Source: 39-52-133 sp041488395
GTDB taxonomy: Bacteria; Pseudomonadota; Gammaproteobacteria; Burkholderiales; Gallionellaceae
Assembly: GCA_041488395.1 (NCBI GenBank)
Contig: JBGPPE010000117.1
Span: 1 to 7,921 of the forward strand
Length of the DNA: 7,921 nucleotides
Direction: 5' to 3'
The first letter of the stretch is position 1, and every line of letters starts with the position of its first letter. The position numbers and the translations under genes were made by a program. This document shows positions 1 to 6,342 of this stretch, one piece after another. The notes beneath the pieces were generated by a model. It had not been told where the DNA came from, ran no database searches, and saw nothing but the letters and a program-made list of their open reading frames with translations.

Positions 1-1
1 C

Positions 2-622
2 GATTTCACCATCGCCGATTTCGTGGCCGACCAGCGCGCGGCCACCCCCACGGCGGCTGCGCAGGCGGCCACCCCGAACCGCCAGGAACTCAGCCTGAGC
101 CTGCAACAGCTGCAGCAGCGCATGGCGCGTGCCGTATTGCGCCAGCTGGAGCGCGCCATGCAGCAGCTGGATTATTTGCAGCGCCGTCTGGTGCACCCGG
201 CACAGCGCGCACAACAGCAACTACAGCACCTCGGACAATTGCAGCAGCGCTTGCAGACTGCCATGGACCGCGCCGCGCAAAACCTGCAATGGCGCTGGCA
301 GAGCGCACAGCAACGTTTGCGCATGGCGCGGCCGCAGCTTGCACAACTGGATAATCGTCAGGCCGAATCTGGCCGGCGCCTGCAGGAGGCGATGCGGCGC
401 AGGCTGGAGCGCTACGATGCGCGCCTGGCTGGCGCCAGCCAGCATTTGCTGCATCTCGACCCGCGCCAGGTGCTGGCGCGCGGTTACAGCATGGTGCGCG
501 ATGAACGCGGCGTGATCGTGGCCGACAGCGCCAGGCTGGCAGCGGGTGCAAAGCTTGAGATCACCTTCGCGCATGGCTGGGCAAAGGCCGAGGTGAAAGA
601 AAAGGGCGAAGAACCGCGCTGA
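2..622 (+). CDS. xseA: Exodeoxyribonuclease VII large subunit, C-terminal part (5' end outside window)
   Basis: The reading frame is open from base 2, so the gene starts upstream; the GTG at 23 is an internal valine codon. The first visible residues, DFTIADFVADQRAATPTAAA, match the conserved XseA block that precedes its coiled coil (typically DFTIADFVAD.RA.TPSAAAE). About 206 residues remain, a little under half of a usual protein of about 450. The middle is a long Gln/Arg/Leu-rich helical stretch, as expected for the coiled-coil tail that holds the XseB small subunits. The end carries the family block HLDPRQVLARGYSMV followed by a small beta domain with G.VV and a final hydrophobic/glycine pattern. 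Exonuclease VII degrades single-stranded DNA in the cytoplasm. The catalytic region lies largely upstream and cannot be checked. The gene appears unrelated in function to the downstream lipid A locus. Confidence 0.95.
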   Translation, partial: DFTIADFVADQRAATPTAAAQAATPNRQELSLSLQQLQQRMARAVLRQLERAMQQLDYLQRRLVHPAQRAQQQLQHLGQLQQRLQTAMDRAAQNLQWRWQSAQQRLRMARPQLAQLDNRQAESGRRLQEAMRRRLERYDARLAGASQHLLHLDPRQVLARGYSMVRDERGVIVADSARLAAGAKLEITFAHGWAKAEVKEKGEEPR

Positions 623-794
623 CAGTTTGATGTTTTGGAGACATCCCTGAAGCCAGTCGGGGGCAATCTGGGTTAAAATTCGCGTCTTTCAGGATATATG
701 CCGCGTCTGTGGCCCAGAGAGCCTTCTGTATGAAATTAAACACCGTCTTCACAATCAGCAGCGCATATCAATCTGTTGCCCGGAAACTTCCTCA
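623..794 (+). promoter_or_regulatory. Intergenic leader region upstream of the arn-type operon, with weak promoter-like elements
   Basis: This 172-base gap separates xseA from the first glycosyltransferase and is the natural place for the operon promoter. Visible elements are a TAAAAT (674-679, five of six matches to TATAAT) with no good -35 box at 16-18 bases, and a TATATG (694-699) with a TTAAAA (673-678) only 15 bases upstream. Neither is convincing. I see no strong hairpin followed by a T-run, so no clear terminator for xseA; the short GATGT/ACATC stem at 629-645 lacks a T tract. I also see no pair of TTAAG-like half-sites resembling a PmrA box. Readthrough from xseA is possible. Confidence 0.25.
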
Positions 795-798
795 ATGA
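730..798 (+). CDS. Possible 22-residue leader peptide ending on the arnT start codon
   Basis: An ATG at 730 opens a 22-codon frame, beginning MKLNTVFTISSAY and ending RKLPQ. Its TGA (796-798) overlaps the ATG at 795 (ATGA), and a second in-frame arnT ATG lies at 798. A purine-rich AGAGAG (715-720) sits nine bases before the ATG and could be a ribosome binding site. The arrangement would allow translational coupling to arnT, whose own Shine-Dalgarno (GGAAA, 782-786) is weak. The peptide is basic with a hydrophobic patch but has no recognisable domain or run of regulatory codons. An ORF this short can easily arise by chance; only its placement makes it worth recording. Confidence 0.22.
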   Translation: MKLNTVFTISSAYQSVARKLPQ

Positions 799-2444
799 TG
801 TCCCCTGCAGCTAATAAGCGCTGGCTCTGGACACTGTTGCTGGCTGTTGTTGTCATCTGGTTTGGCAATCTCGAATACCGCAAGCTGATCAAGCCGGATG
901 AGGGACGCTATGCCGAGATTTCACGCGAGATGGTGGCGAGCGGGGACTGGACTACACCGCGCCTCAACGACCTCAAGTATTTCGAAAAACCGCCGCTGCA
1001 ATACTGGACCACCGCTGCCGCCTACGAGGTATTCGGCGAGCATGGCTGGAGCGCGCGACTGTGGACGGCGCTGACCGGTTTTCTCGGCATCATCCTGGTC
1101 TATTTCACCGCACTGCGCCTGTGGGGGCGTGAGGCTGCCCTGTACAGCGCAGCAGTGCTGGGCAGCAGTGTGCTGTATGTGATGATAGGCCACATGAATT
1201 CCCTCGACATGGGGCTGACGTTTTTCATGGCGCTGGGCATGTGCGGCTTTGTGCTGGCGCAGCATGACCGGGCCACACCACGCGAGAACCGCATCTGGAT
1301 GCATGTGACCTGGGCAGCGCTGGCCCTGGCGGTGCTGAGCAAGGGGCTGATTGGCCTGGTGCTGCCGGGTGCGGTGCTGGTGCTCTACACCCTGATCCAG
1401 CGCGACTGGGCGCTGTGGAAGCGACTGCACTTGATCACCGGCACGCTGCTGTTTCTGGCGATTAGTGCGCCGTGGTTCATTGCCGTTTCGCGTGCGAATC
1501 CCGAGTTCGCGCACTTCTTCTTCATCCACGAGCACTTCGAGCGCTTCCTCACCAAGACGCACAACCGCTATGAGCCGTGGTGGTGGTTTATCCCGGTACT
1601 GGTCGGCGGTATCCTGCCCTGGCTGGTCAATCTGGCAGATGCGCTACTGACCGCCTGGAATAGCGCTGCTGCCGCGCAAGAGCGCTTCAAGCCCAGGCGT
1701 TTTCTGCTGATCTGGGCTGTATTTATCTTTGTGTTTTTTTCCATCTCCGACTCCAAGCTGGCGTCCTACATTCTGCCGGTCTTCCCGGCGCTGGCGCTTC
1801 TGGTTGGCCTGCGTCTGACGCAAATTTCTGCACGTGTGCAGTTCTGGATGATGGCGCCGGTGGCGCTGATGGCGGGTGCGCTGCTGGTGTTGTCACGTTA
1901 TGCAGGAAACTTCGGCGGAGCGGATGAGCAGGTGTTTTACCAGCGCTATGCAGTCTGGCTGGCTGTTGCCGCAGTGATCTGGCTGGTGGGTTCGCTGCTG
2001 GGTCTATATCTGTTACGCAAGGCGCGCGTGCGTGCCGCCATTCTTGCCTTTGCTGTGTCTGCACTGCTATTCGGCCAGCTCACCATCTCCGGCCATGAAA
2101 GCCTGGCGCCGCTCGGCTCTGCCTGGCGCCTGGCGCAACAGGTGCGCCCCTATCTCAAGCCGAATGTGCCTTTCTACAGCCTGTATCTGTATGACTCGAC
2201 GCTGTCGTTTTACCTGCAGCGCAGCATGACGCTGGTGTCATTCAAGGATGAAATGGAGTTCGGCTTGCAACAGGAGCCCGGCAAGGGAGTCGGCAGCGTG
2301 GCCGATTTCGAACAGGCCTGGCACAAGGATGCTTATGCGCTGGCCATTATGGAAGCGCCTGTTCTGGAAGAATTGAAAGCCAAGGGCCTGCCGATGCAAG
2401 TGATCGCGCAGGATACTCAATACGTCGTGATAAGGAAGCCATGA
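795..2444 (+). CDS. arnT: ArnT-type undecaprenyl phosphate-alpha-L-Ara4N: lipid A transferase (GT83, PMT superfamily)
   Basis: This inner-membrane enzyme transfers Ara4N from undecaprenyl phosphate to lipid A phosphates on the periplasmic face. The 549-residue length is close to the 550 of E. coli ArnT. The N-terminal first loop reads KPDEGRYAEISREM, then GDW and YFEKPPLQYW, the family signature. Asp35, Glu64, Lys65, Asp138 and His245 line up at a constant offset of 20 with residues I recall as functionally important in Cupriavidus metallidurans ArnT (D55, E84, K85, D158, H265). Further matches are HFFFIHEHFERF (about 240-251), the PWWWFIPV / LPWL helix, FFSISDSKLASYILP, and the VVIRKP end. 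Many hydrophobic helices precede a soluble C-terminal domain from about residue 432. The ATG at 795 or the in-frame ATG at 798 could start; GGAAA at 782-786 is a modest Shine-Dalgarno. The gene overlaps the next by four bases (ATGA). The sugar could differ (for example GlcN or GalN), but ArnB and ArnC nearby favour Ara4N. Confidence 0.9.
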   Translation: MMSPAANKRWLWTLLLAVVVIWFGNLEYRKLIKPDEGRYAEISREMVASGDWTTPRLNDLKYFEKPPLQYWTTAAAYEVFGEHGWSARLWTALTGFLGIILVYFTALRLWGREAALYSAAVLGSSVLYVMIGHMNSLDMGLTFFMALGMCGFVLAQHDRATPRENRIWMHVTWAALALAVLSKGLIGLVLPGAVLVLYTLIQRDWALWKRLHLITGTLLFLAISAPWFIAVSRANPEFAHFFFIHEHFERFLTKTHNRYEPWWWFIPVLVGGILPWLVNLADALLTAWNSAAAAQERFKPRRFLLIWAVFIFVFFSISDSKLASYILPVFPALALLVGLRLTQISARVQFWMMAPVALMAGALLVLSRYAGNFGGADEQVFYQRYAVWLAVAAVIWLVGSLLGLYLLRKARVRAAILAFAVSALLFGQLTISGHESLAPLGSAWRLAQQVRPYLKPNVPFYSLYLYDSTLSFYLQRSMTLVSFKDEMEFGLQQEPGKGVGSVADFEQAWHKDAYALAIMEAPVLEELKAKGLPMQVIAQDTQYVVIRKP

Positions 2445-2812
2445 ACCTGCTCAGTTTTTCCCTGATACTCACCGGCGTGCTGCTCAATGCCGGTGCGCAG
2501 TTGCTGCTGAAAGCCGGCACCAATGCCGTCGGCCATTTCGAATTCAGCCGCGACAACATCCTGCCGGTGGGCTGGCAGCTCGCCACCGAGCCGCACATCA
2601 TGGGCGGCCTCAGCTTCTATGTGATCAGCGTGGTGGTGTGGATCATGGCGCTGTCGCGGGTGGAGGTGAGCATCGCTTACCCCATGCTGTCGATCGGCTA
2701 TGTGGTCAACGCCATGGCGGCCTGGTGGCTGTTCGGCGAGGCAGTGAGCCTGACGCGCCTGGCCGGCATCGGCGTCATTATCGTCGGCGTCTATATCGTC
2801 AGCCGCAGCTAG
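2441..2812 (+). CDS. Small SMR/EamA-type membrane protein, probable Ara4N-phosphoundecaprenol flippase subunit (ArnE/ArnF-like)
   Basis: This 123-residue protein has four hydrophobic segments, at about residues 3-24, 54-72, 77-98 and 106-121, as in the small multidrug resistance fold. Family features are the N-terminal NAGAQLLLKAG, the helix-3 run SRVEVSIAYPMLSIGYVVNA, the GE (99-100) after helix 3, and the closing GIGVIIVGVYIVS. In enterobacteria ArnE (111 aa) and ArnF (128 aa) act together to move undecaprenyl-phosphate-Ara4N to the periplasmic leaflet. Here only one such gene is seen, immediately after arnT, with which it shares an ATGA overlap. AAGGA (2432-2436) lies four bases before the ATG and supports this start. 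The position between an Ara4N transferase and another glycosyltransferase fits lipid-linked sugar flipping better than drug export. I cannot say whether it corresponds to ArnE or ArnF, so no symbol is given. Confidence 0.8.
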   Translation: MNLLSFSLILTGVLLNAGAQLLLKAGTNAVGHFEFSRDNILPVGWQLATEPHIMGGLSFYVISVVVWIMALSRVEVSIAYPMLSIGYVVNAMAAWWLFGEAVSLTRLAGIGVIIVGVYIVSRS

Positions 2813-2818
2813 AATCCC

Positions 2819-4291
2819 ATGCGCCAATTCTTCCAACGCCTGACGCCCTGGCAAGCCACCCTGTGGCTGGTTGCAGCAAGCACCCTGCTGCGCCTGACCG
2901 CGGGTGCTGCCATCGGGCTCAGCACGGATGAAGCGCATTACGCGCTGTATGGTTTGCATCTGGACTGGAGCTATTTCGACCACCCCTCGATGATAGGCTG
3001 GTTGCAGGCCATTGCGCTGCAGTTTGGCAGCTCGGACCTGGCAATGCGCGTGATTCCCGTGCTGTTGTTCTCCGCGGCCAGCCTGGTGCTGTACCGCCTG
3101 ACGCTGAGCCTGTTCCCGCATGAATCGCCGTGGACAGCATTTATCAGTGTCGCCCTGCTGCAATCCGCGCTGATGTTCCAGCTGATCGGCATGTCCATGC
3201 TGCCGGACAGCCCGCTGCTGCTGCTGGGCCTGCTTGCGTTGCTGGCGCTGCATGGTGCAATCACCCAGGGACGTTTGCGCGACTGGCTGTGGCTGGGCGT
3301 CTGCCTCGGTCTGGCGGGACTGTCCAAATATACTGCCATCACCCTGGTGTTCAGCGTGTTGCTGGCGCTGACCTTCAGCCGCCAATGGCGCCAGCTGCGC
3401 ACGCCGGGTCCCTGGCTGACGCTGTTGCTGGCCGGGCTGCTGATCCTGCCGGTGCTGTACTGGAACTATCGTCACGAGTGGATTTCTTTTCTCTACCAGC
3501 TGCACCATGGCACCGCCAACCCGCTCTGGAAAATGGCCAGAGTGGTGATTTCCCAGCTGGCCCAGCTGATCGTCTACGGCCCCGGCATCTATCTGTTCGG
3601 GCTGGTCGCGATTGTTGCCAGCCTGCGCGAATGGCGCGACAGCGGCGTGCAGCTTTGCCTGGCACTGGCCCTGCCGGTGTTGCTGCTGTTTGGCTGGAAT
3701 TCCGGTTATGAAATGACTTTGCCGCACTGGACCTCGCTCGGCTGGCTGGCCGTGTTGCCACTGCTGGCACGCTGGTTGCAGCGTGTCTGGGCGCACAGGC
3801 GCTGGGTGCGCATCGGCATCTGGATATCCGGCACCTATGCCGTGTTGTTTATAGTGGTAGCGTTCAGCGAATTTTTAATGCCGTGGCTGCCGTTCCCGGA
3901 CAACCGCAACCCCTTGCGCGACCTGTATGGCTGGGAGCAGGCCGCGCACCGAGCAGCAGAGCTGCGCGCCGAGATGGCGACGACTGCGGGCAGCACGCCG
4001 CAACTGTTTATTGAAAACTGGACCCAGGCCAGCCGCCTGGCCTGGTATGCACGGCCGTTGCCGGTAGAGGTGATGGATACGCGATTTGACCAGTTTGACC
4101 TGTGGTTCGGTTCGCCGCAAGATGGCGCACGCGGCATCCTGGTGACGTGGCCCGAGGCCGAGGCAAGACCTGCCAACGGCGGAGCGAACCAGTTTGCCAG
4201 TTGCACACTGCGCGAGCAGATGCCGATCATGGCGCACGGGCGCCTGATCTCCACTTTTACCTTCTATGCCTGCAATGAATTCAAAAAATAA
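2819..4291 (+). CDS. Second PMT-superfamily glycosyltransferase (GT39/PMT_2-like), substrate unknown
   Basis: The 490-residue protein has the layout of polyprenyl-phosphate-sugar-dependent glycosyltransferases: an N-terminal membrane helix, a first periplasmic loop with acidic residues, repeated hydrophobic helices, and a soluble C-terminal part from about residue 358. The first loop reads STDEAHYALYG (Asp37-Glu38) followed by YFDHPSMIGW (about 52-61), the pattern of PMT_2 proteins rather than the PDE.RYAEI / YFEKP of ArnT. A second loop has MLPDSPL (Asp130), matching the second conserved acidic residue, and LSKYTA begins at about 168. It is clearly distinct from the upstream ArnT and not a recent duplicate. 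It should use an undecaprenyl-phosphate sugar on the periplasmic side, but donor and acceptor cannot be read from sequence. The start is six bases after the SMR stop, with no strong Shine-Dalgarno. Its 3' end overlaps the phosphatase gene by 26 bases, suggesting coupled expression. Confidence 0.85.
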   Translation: MRQFFQRLTPWQATLWLVAASTLLRLTAGAAIGLSTDEAHYALYGLHLDWSYFDHPSMIGWLQAIALQFGSSDLAMRVIPVLLFSAASLVLYRLTLSLFPHESPWTAFISVALLQSALMFQLIGMSMLPDSPLLLLGLLALLALHGAITQGRLRDWLWLGVCLGLAGLSKYTAITLVFSVLLALTFSRQWRQLRTPGPWLTLLLAGLLILPVLYWNYRHEWISFLYQLHHGTANPLWKMARVVISQLAQLIVYGPGIYLFGLVAIVASLREWRDSGVQLCLALALPVLLLFGWNSGYEMTLPHWTSLGWLAVLPLLARWLQRVWAHRRWVRIGIWISGTYAVLFIVVAFSEFLMPWLPFPDNRNPLRDLYGWEQAAHRAAELRAEMATTAGSTPQLFIENWTQASRLAWYARPLPVEVMDTRFDQFDLWFGSPQDGARGILVTWPEAEARPANGGANQFASCTLREQMPIMAHGRLISTFTFYACNEFKK

Positions 4292-5078
4292 CGCTACTCA
4301 TCGGCAAAGACTGGCCTGGCTGTGGGGGGTGCCGTTGCTTTCCCTCGCTGCCATGGCCGTGCTGGGCCTGCTGGATGGCAACGTGCCGCTGTTTTATGCC
4401 ATCAACAAAATCCTGGCACATGCCGGTGATGCGGTGTGGATACACCTTTCCATGGTGGGCGACGGCAAGATCGCGATCCTGTTCCTGCTGCCGTTTCTGG
4501 GGCGGCGCCCGGATGTGGTGTGGGAGTTTATTCTCGCCGTGCTGCTGGTCACGCTGTGGGTGCAGGGCATGAAAGAACTGTTTTCCCACGCGCGCCCACC
4601 GGCGATGCTGGTACTGGACAGTTTTCACCTGATCGGCCCGGCCTTGCAGAGCAACTCCTTTCCTTCCGGCCACACCACCTCGATATTCCTGCTGGCCGGG
4701 CTGCTCTGCTGGCAGCGCGTGAATCACTGGATCAAGTTCGCCATGCTGTTGCTGGCGCTGTTGGTCGGCCTCTCGCGCATTGCCAGCGGCGTGCATTGGC
4801 CGCTGGATGTGCTGGGCGGCGCAGCCGGCGGCTGGCTGGTGGCGATGGGGGCGGTGTGGCTGGGACAATACTGGCGCGCCGGCCTGAATATCTGGGCGCA
4901 GCGCGCCTTCGCCCTGATCGCGACGCCGCTTTCAGTGTGGGCAGTGTGGTCGCTGTGGCATGACTATAGCGATGTCTATCCGGGTACCGACTGGTTGAAG
5001 ATTGTGCTGCTGGTCAGCTGCCTGGCTTTGTCTGTGCCAGGGCAGCTGCGCCTGTTCCGTGCCGGGCAGATGAAATAA
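4266..5078 (+). CDS. PAP2-family membrane phosphatase (lipid phosphatase)
   Basis: All three parts of the PAP2 (type 2 phosphatidic acid phosphatase) active site are intact: K-x6-RP (Lys103, Arg110-Pro111, in KELFSHARPP), PSGH (133-136, in SFPSGHTTS) and SR-x5-H-x3-D (Ser170-Arg171, His177, Asp181). His136 and His177 would be the acid/base and nucleophilic pair. Several hydrophobic helices surround them, so the protein is an inner-membrane enzyme with its active site probably facing the periplasm. Known relatives act on undecaprenyl pyrophosphate and phosphatidylglycerol phosphate (PgpB/BacA-type activity) or on lipid A phosphates (LpxE, LpxF); sequence alone does not decide. The 270-residue length is usual. 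Two starts are possible, ATG at 4266 or 4275, both inside the preceding gene and neither with a clear Shine-Dalgarno, so translation is probably coupled. ArnT releases undecaprenyl monophosphate, so the Ara4N route itself does not need this phosphatase. Confidence 0.88.
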   Translation: MPAMNSKNNATHRQRLAWLWGVPLLSLAAMAVLGLLDGNVPLFYAINKILAHAGDAVWIHLSMVGDGKIAILFLLPFLGRRPDVVWEFILAVLLVTLWVQGMKELFSHARPPAMLVLDSFHLIGPALQSNSFPSGHTTSIFLLAGLLCWQRVNHWIKFAMLLLALLVGLSRIASGVHWPLDVLGGAAGGWLVAMGAVWLGQYWRAGLNIWAQRAFALIATPLSVWAVWSLWHDYSDVYPGTDWLKIVLLVSCLALSVPGQLRLFRAGQMK

Positions 5079-5093
5079 ATATACGAGGTTGCC

Positions 5094-6212
5094 ATGAGTG
5101 AATTTTTGCCGTTTGTAAAACCTTATATCGATGAGGCAACCATTGCTGCCGTGGCGGAAACGCTGCGCTCAGGCTGGATTACCAGCGGCCCCAGGGTGCT
5201 GGAGTTCGAGAAACAGCTGTCGCAACTGTTCGGCGGGCGTCCGGTGCGCACCTTCAATTCCGGCACCTGCACCATGGAGATCGCCCTGCGCATCGCCGGC
5301 ATCGGCCCGGGTGATGAAGTGATCACCACGCCGATCTCCTGGGTGGCCACCGCCAACGTCATCCTTGAAGTGGGCGCCACACCGGTGTTTGCCGACATCG
5401 ACCCGGTGACGCGCAATATCGATCTGGACAAGGTGGAAGCGGCGATCACGCCGCGCACGCGCGCCATCATCCCCGTCTATCTGGCCGGCCTGCCGGTGGA
5501 CATGGACCGGCTTTACGATATTGCCCGGCGCCATAATCTGCGCGTGGTGGAGGATGCCGCGCAGGCCATCGATTCCACCTGGAAGGGCAAGCGCATCGGT
5601 GCCTTCGGCGATTTTGTTTCCTTCAGTTTTCAGGCCAACAAAAATCTGACCACTTCAGAAGGCGGCTGCCTGGTGCTGAACAACGCCGATGAGGCGCGCC
5701 TGGCCGAGAAGTATCGTTTGCAGGGCGTGACCCGCAGCGGTTTCGACGGCATTGAAGTGGACGTGCTGGGGGGCAAGTTCAACATGACCGACATCGCCGC
5801 CGCCATCGGCCTCGGCCAGTTGCCGCAATTGTCTGCCATCACCGCACGCCGGCGCGAACTGGCGCAGCATTATTTCGCCACGCTGGGGGCAGATTTTGAA
5901 CAGCAGACCGGCGCACAGTTACCGCCGCAGGATTTTGCCAGCAGCAACTGGCACATGTTCCAGATCGTGCTGCCGCAAGGTATCGTGCGCGCTGACTTTA
6001 TGGCGCAAATGAAAGAGCGTAACATCGGCTGCGGCGTGCATTACCCGCCCATCCATCTGTTCCAGCTGTACCGCGAGCGCGGCTTCAGGGAGGGCATGTT
6101 CCCGGTGGCCGAGCGGGTGGGGCGCAGCATCGTGACCCTGCCGCTGTTCCCGGCGATGAGTACGGCAGATGTGGAGCGCGTTTGTACTGCCGTGCGTGAG
6201 ATATTGAGCTGA
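5094..6212 (+). CDS. arnB: DegT/DnrJ/EryC1/StrS-type PLP aminotransferase, probable UDP-4-amino-4-deoxy-L-arabinose aminotransferase
   Basis: The 372-residue protein is a sugar aminotransferase of the DegT/DnrJ/EryC1/StrS family; ArnB is about 380. It would convert UDP-4-keto-arabinose to UDP-Ara4N using glutamate, in the cytoplasm. Visible landmarks are the N-terminal RSGWITSGP, FNSGTCTMEIAL (about 54-65) for cofactor phosphate binding, the ITTPISWVATANVI block (about 77-90), Glu153-Asp154 in VVEDAAQAID with the Asp that contacts the pyridine nitrogen, and the Schiff-base Lys183 in FSFQANKNLTTSEGG. Near the C-terminus are NWHMFQIVLP and GCGVHYPPIHLF. The usual SFHA before the lysine reads SFQA here, a mild deviation. 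GAGG at 5085-5088 lies five bases before the ATG and fixes the start. The fold family is certain; the assignment to ArnB rather than another 4-amino-sugar enzyme rests on the adjacent ArnC and ArnA-type formyltransferase. Confidence 0.85.
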   Translation: MSEFLPFVKPYIDEATIAAVAETLRSGWITSGPRVLEFEKQLSQLFGGRPVRTFNSGTCTMEIALRIAGIGPGDEVITTPISWVATANVILEVGATPVFADIDPVTRNIDLDKVEAAITPRTRAIIPVYLAGLPVDMDRLYDIARRHNLRVVEDAAQAIDSTWKGKRIGAFGDFVSFSFQANKNLTTSEGGCLVLNNADEARLAEKYRLQGVTRSGFDGIEVDVLGGKFNMTDIAAAIGLGQLPQLSAITARRRELAQHYFATLGADFEQQTGAQLPPQDFASSNWHMFQIVLPQGIVRADFMAQMKERNIGCGVHYPPIHLFQLYRERGFREGMFPVAERVGRSIVTLPLFPAMSTADVERVCTAVREILS

Positions 6213-6223
6213 AGGGCGTTTTG

Positions 6224-6300
6224 TCCGCAGATTGCGCAGATTGACGCCGATTAAAAACATGGCCAAAACCTGAATCCATTTAATCTGTGTAATCTGCGGA
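6224..6300. repeat. Imperfect inverted repeat built of GCAGATT units, between arnB and arnC
   Basis: The left arm (6224-6242) and right arm (6282-6300) are 19 bases each and are reverse complements except at two positions; the 39-base centre adds a further AT-rich near-match (GATTAAA at 6249-6255 against TTTAATC at 6279-6285). Within each arm the unit GCAGATT (or AATCTGC) recurs at 9-base steps: the left arm reads TCC-GCAGATT-GC-GCAGATT. From general knowledge, similar dispersed CGCAGATTA-type repeats are found between genes in many proteobacterial genomes, so this is probably a genome-wide intergenic repeat and not an operon-specific site. RNA from it could fold into a long imperfect hairpin, but no T-run follows directly, so intrinsic terminator function is doubtful. 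Confidence 0.75.
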
Positions 6301-6342
6301 TAGACTGGGTTTTATAAATAGATTTCATCAGAGATAAGCTTT
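6301..6342 (+). promoter_or_regulatory. AT-rich segment before arnC with a possible -10 element
   Basis: Directly after the inverted repeat, the sequence becomes AT-rich and contains TATAAA (6313-6318, five of six matches to the -10 consensus). No good -35 hexamer is present at 16-18 bases upstream, where the right arm of the repeat lies. An internal promoter for arnC and the formyltransferase is possible because this is the only large gap in the operon, but the support is weak. GAG at 6331-6333 may serve as part of the arnC ribosome binding site. Confidence 0.2.

Noticed and set aside
23..25. GTG as a possible start codon for the first gene
   Set aside because: The frame stays open upstream to the window edge and those residues belong to the conserved XseA block, so the gene is truncated by the window and does not start here.
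629..645. Short stem (GATGT/ACATC) after xseA as an intrinsic terminator
   Set aside because: The stem is short, AT-containing and not followed by a run of T, so terminator function is not supported.
921..1562. 213-codon open frame on the minus strand inside arnT
   Set aside because: arnT has conserved motifs throughout this stretch on the plus strand; the antisense product has no recognisable features.
2417..3796. 459-codon open frame on the minus strand
   Set aside because: It lies antisense to the SMR and second glycosyltransferase genes, whose family motifs are clear. Its translation is rich in Gln, His, Ala and Arg with no domain pattern, as expected for the complement of G+C-rich membrane-protein codons.
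6224..6300. CRISPR array
   Set aside because: The repeated units are about 7 bases at 9-base spacing with inverted symmetry and no spacers; this does not resemble CRISPR repeats.
6224..6320. Inverted repeat plus following GGTTTTATAAAT as a terminator
   Set aside because: The loop is long (39 bases), the right arm is separated from the T-rich stretch by about nine bases, and two more pathway genes follow in the same direction.
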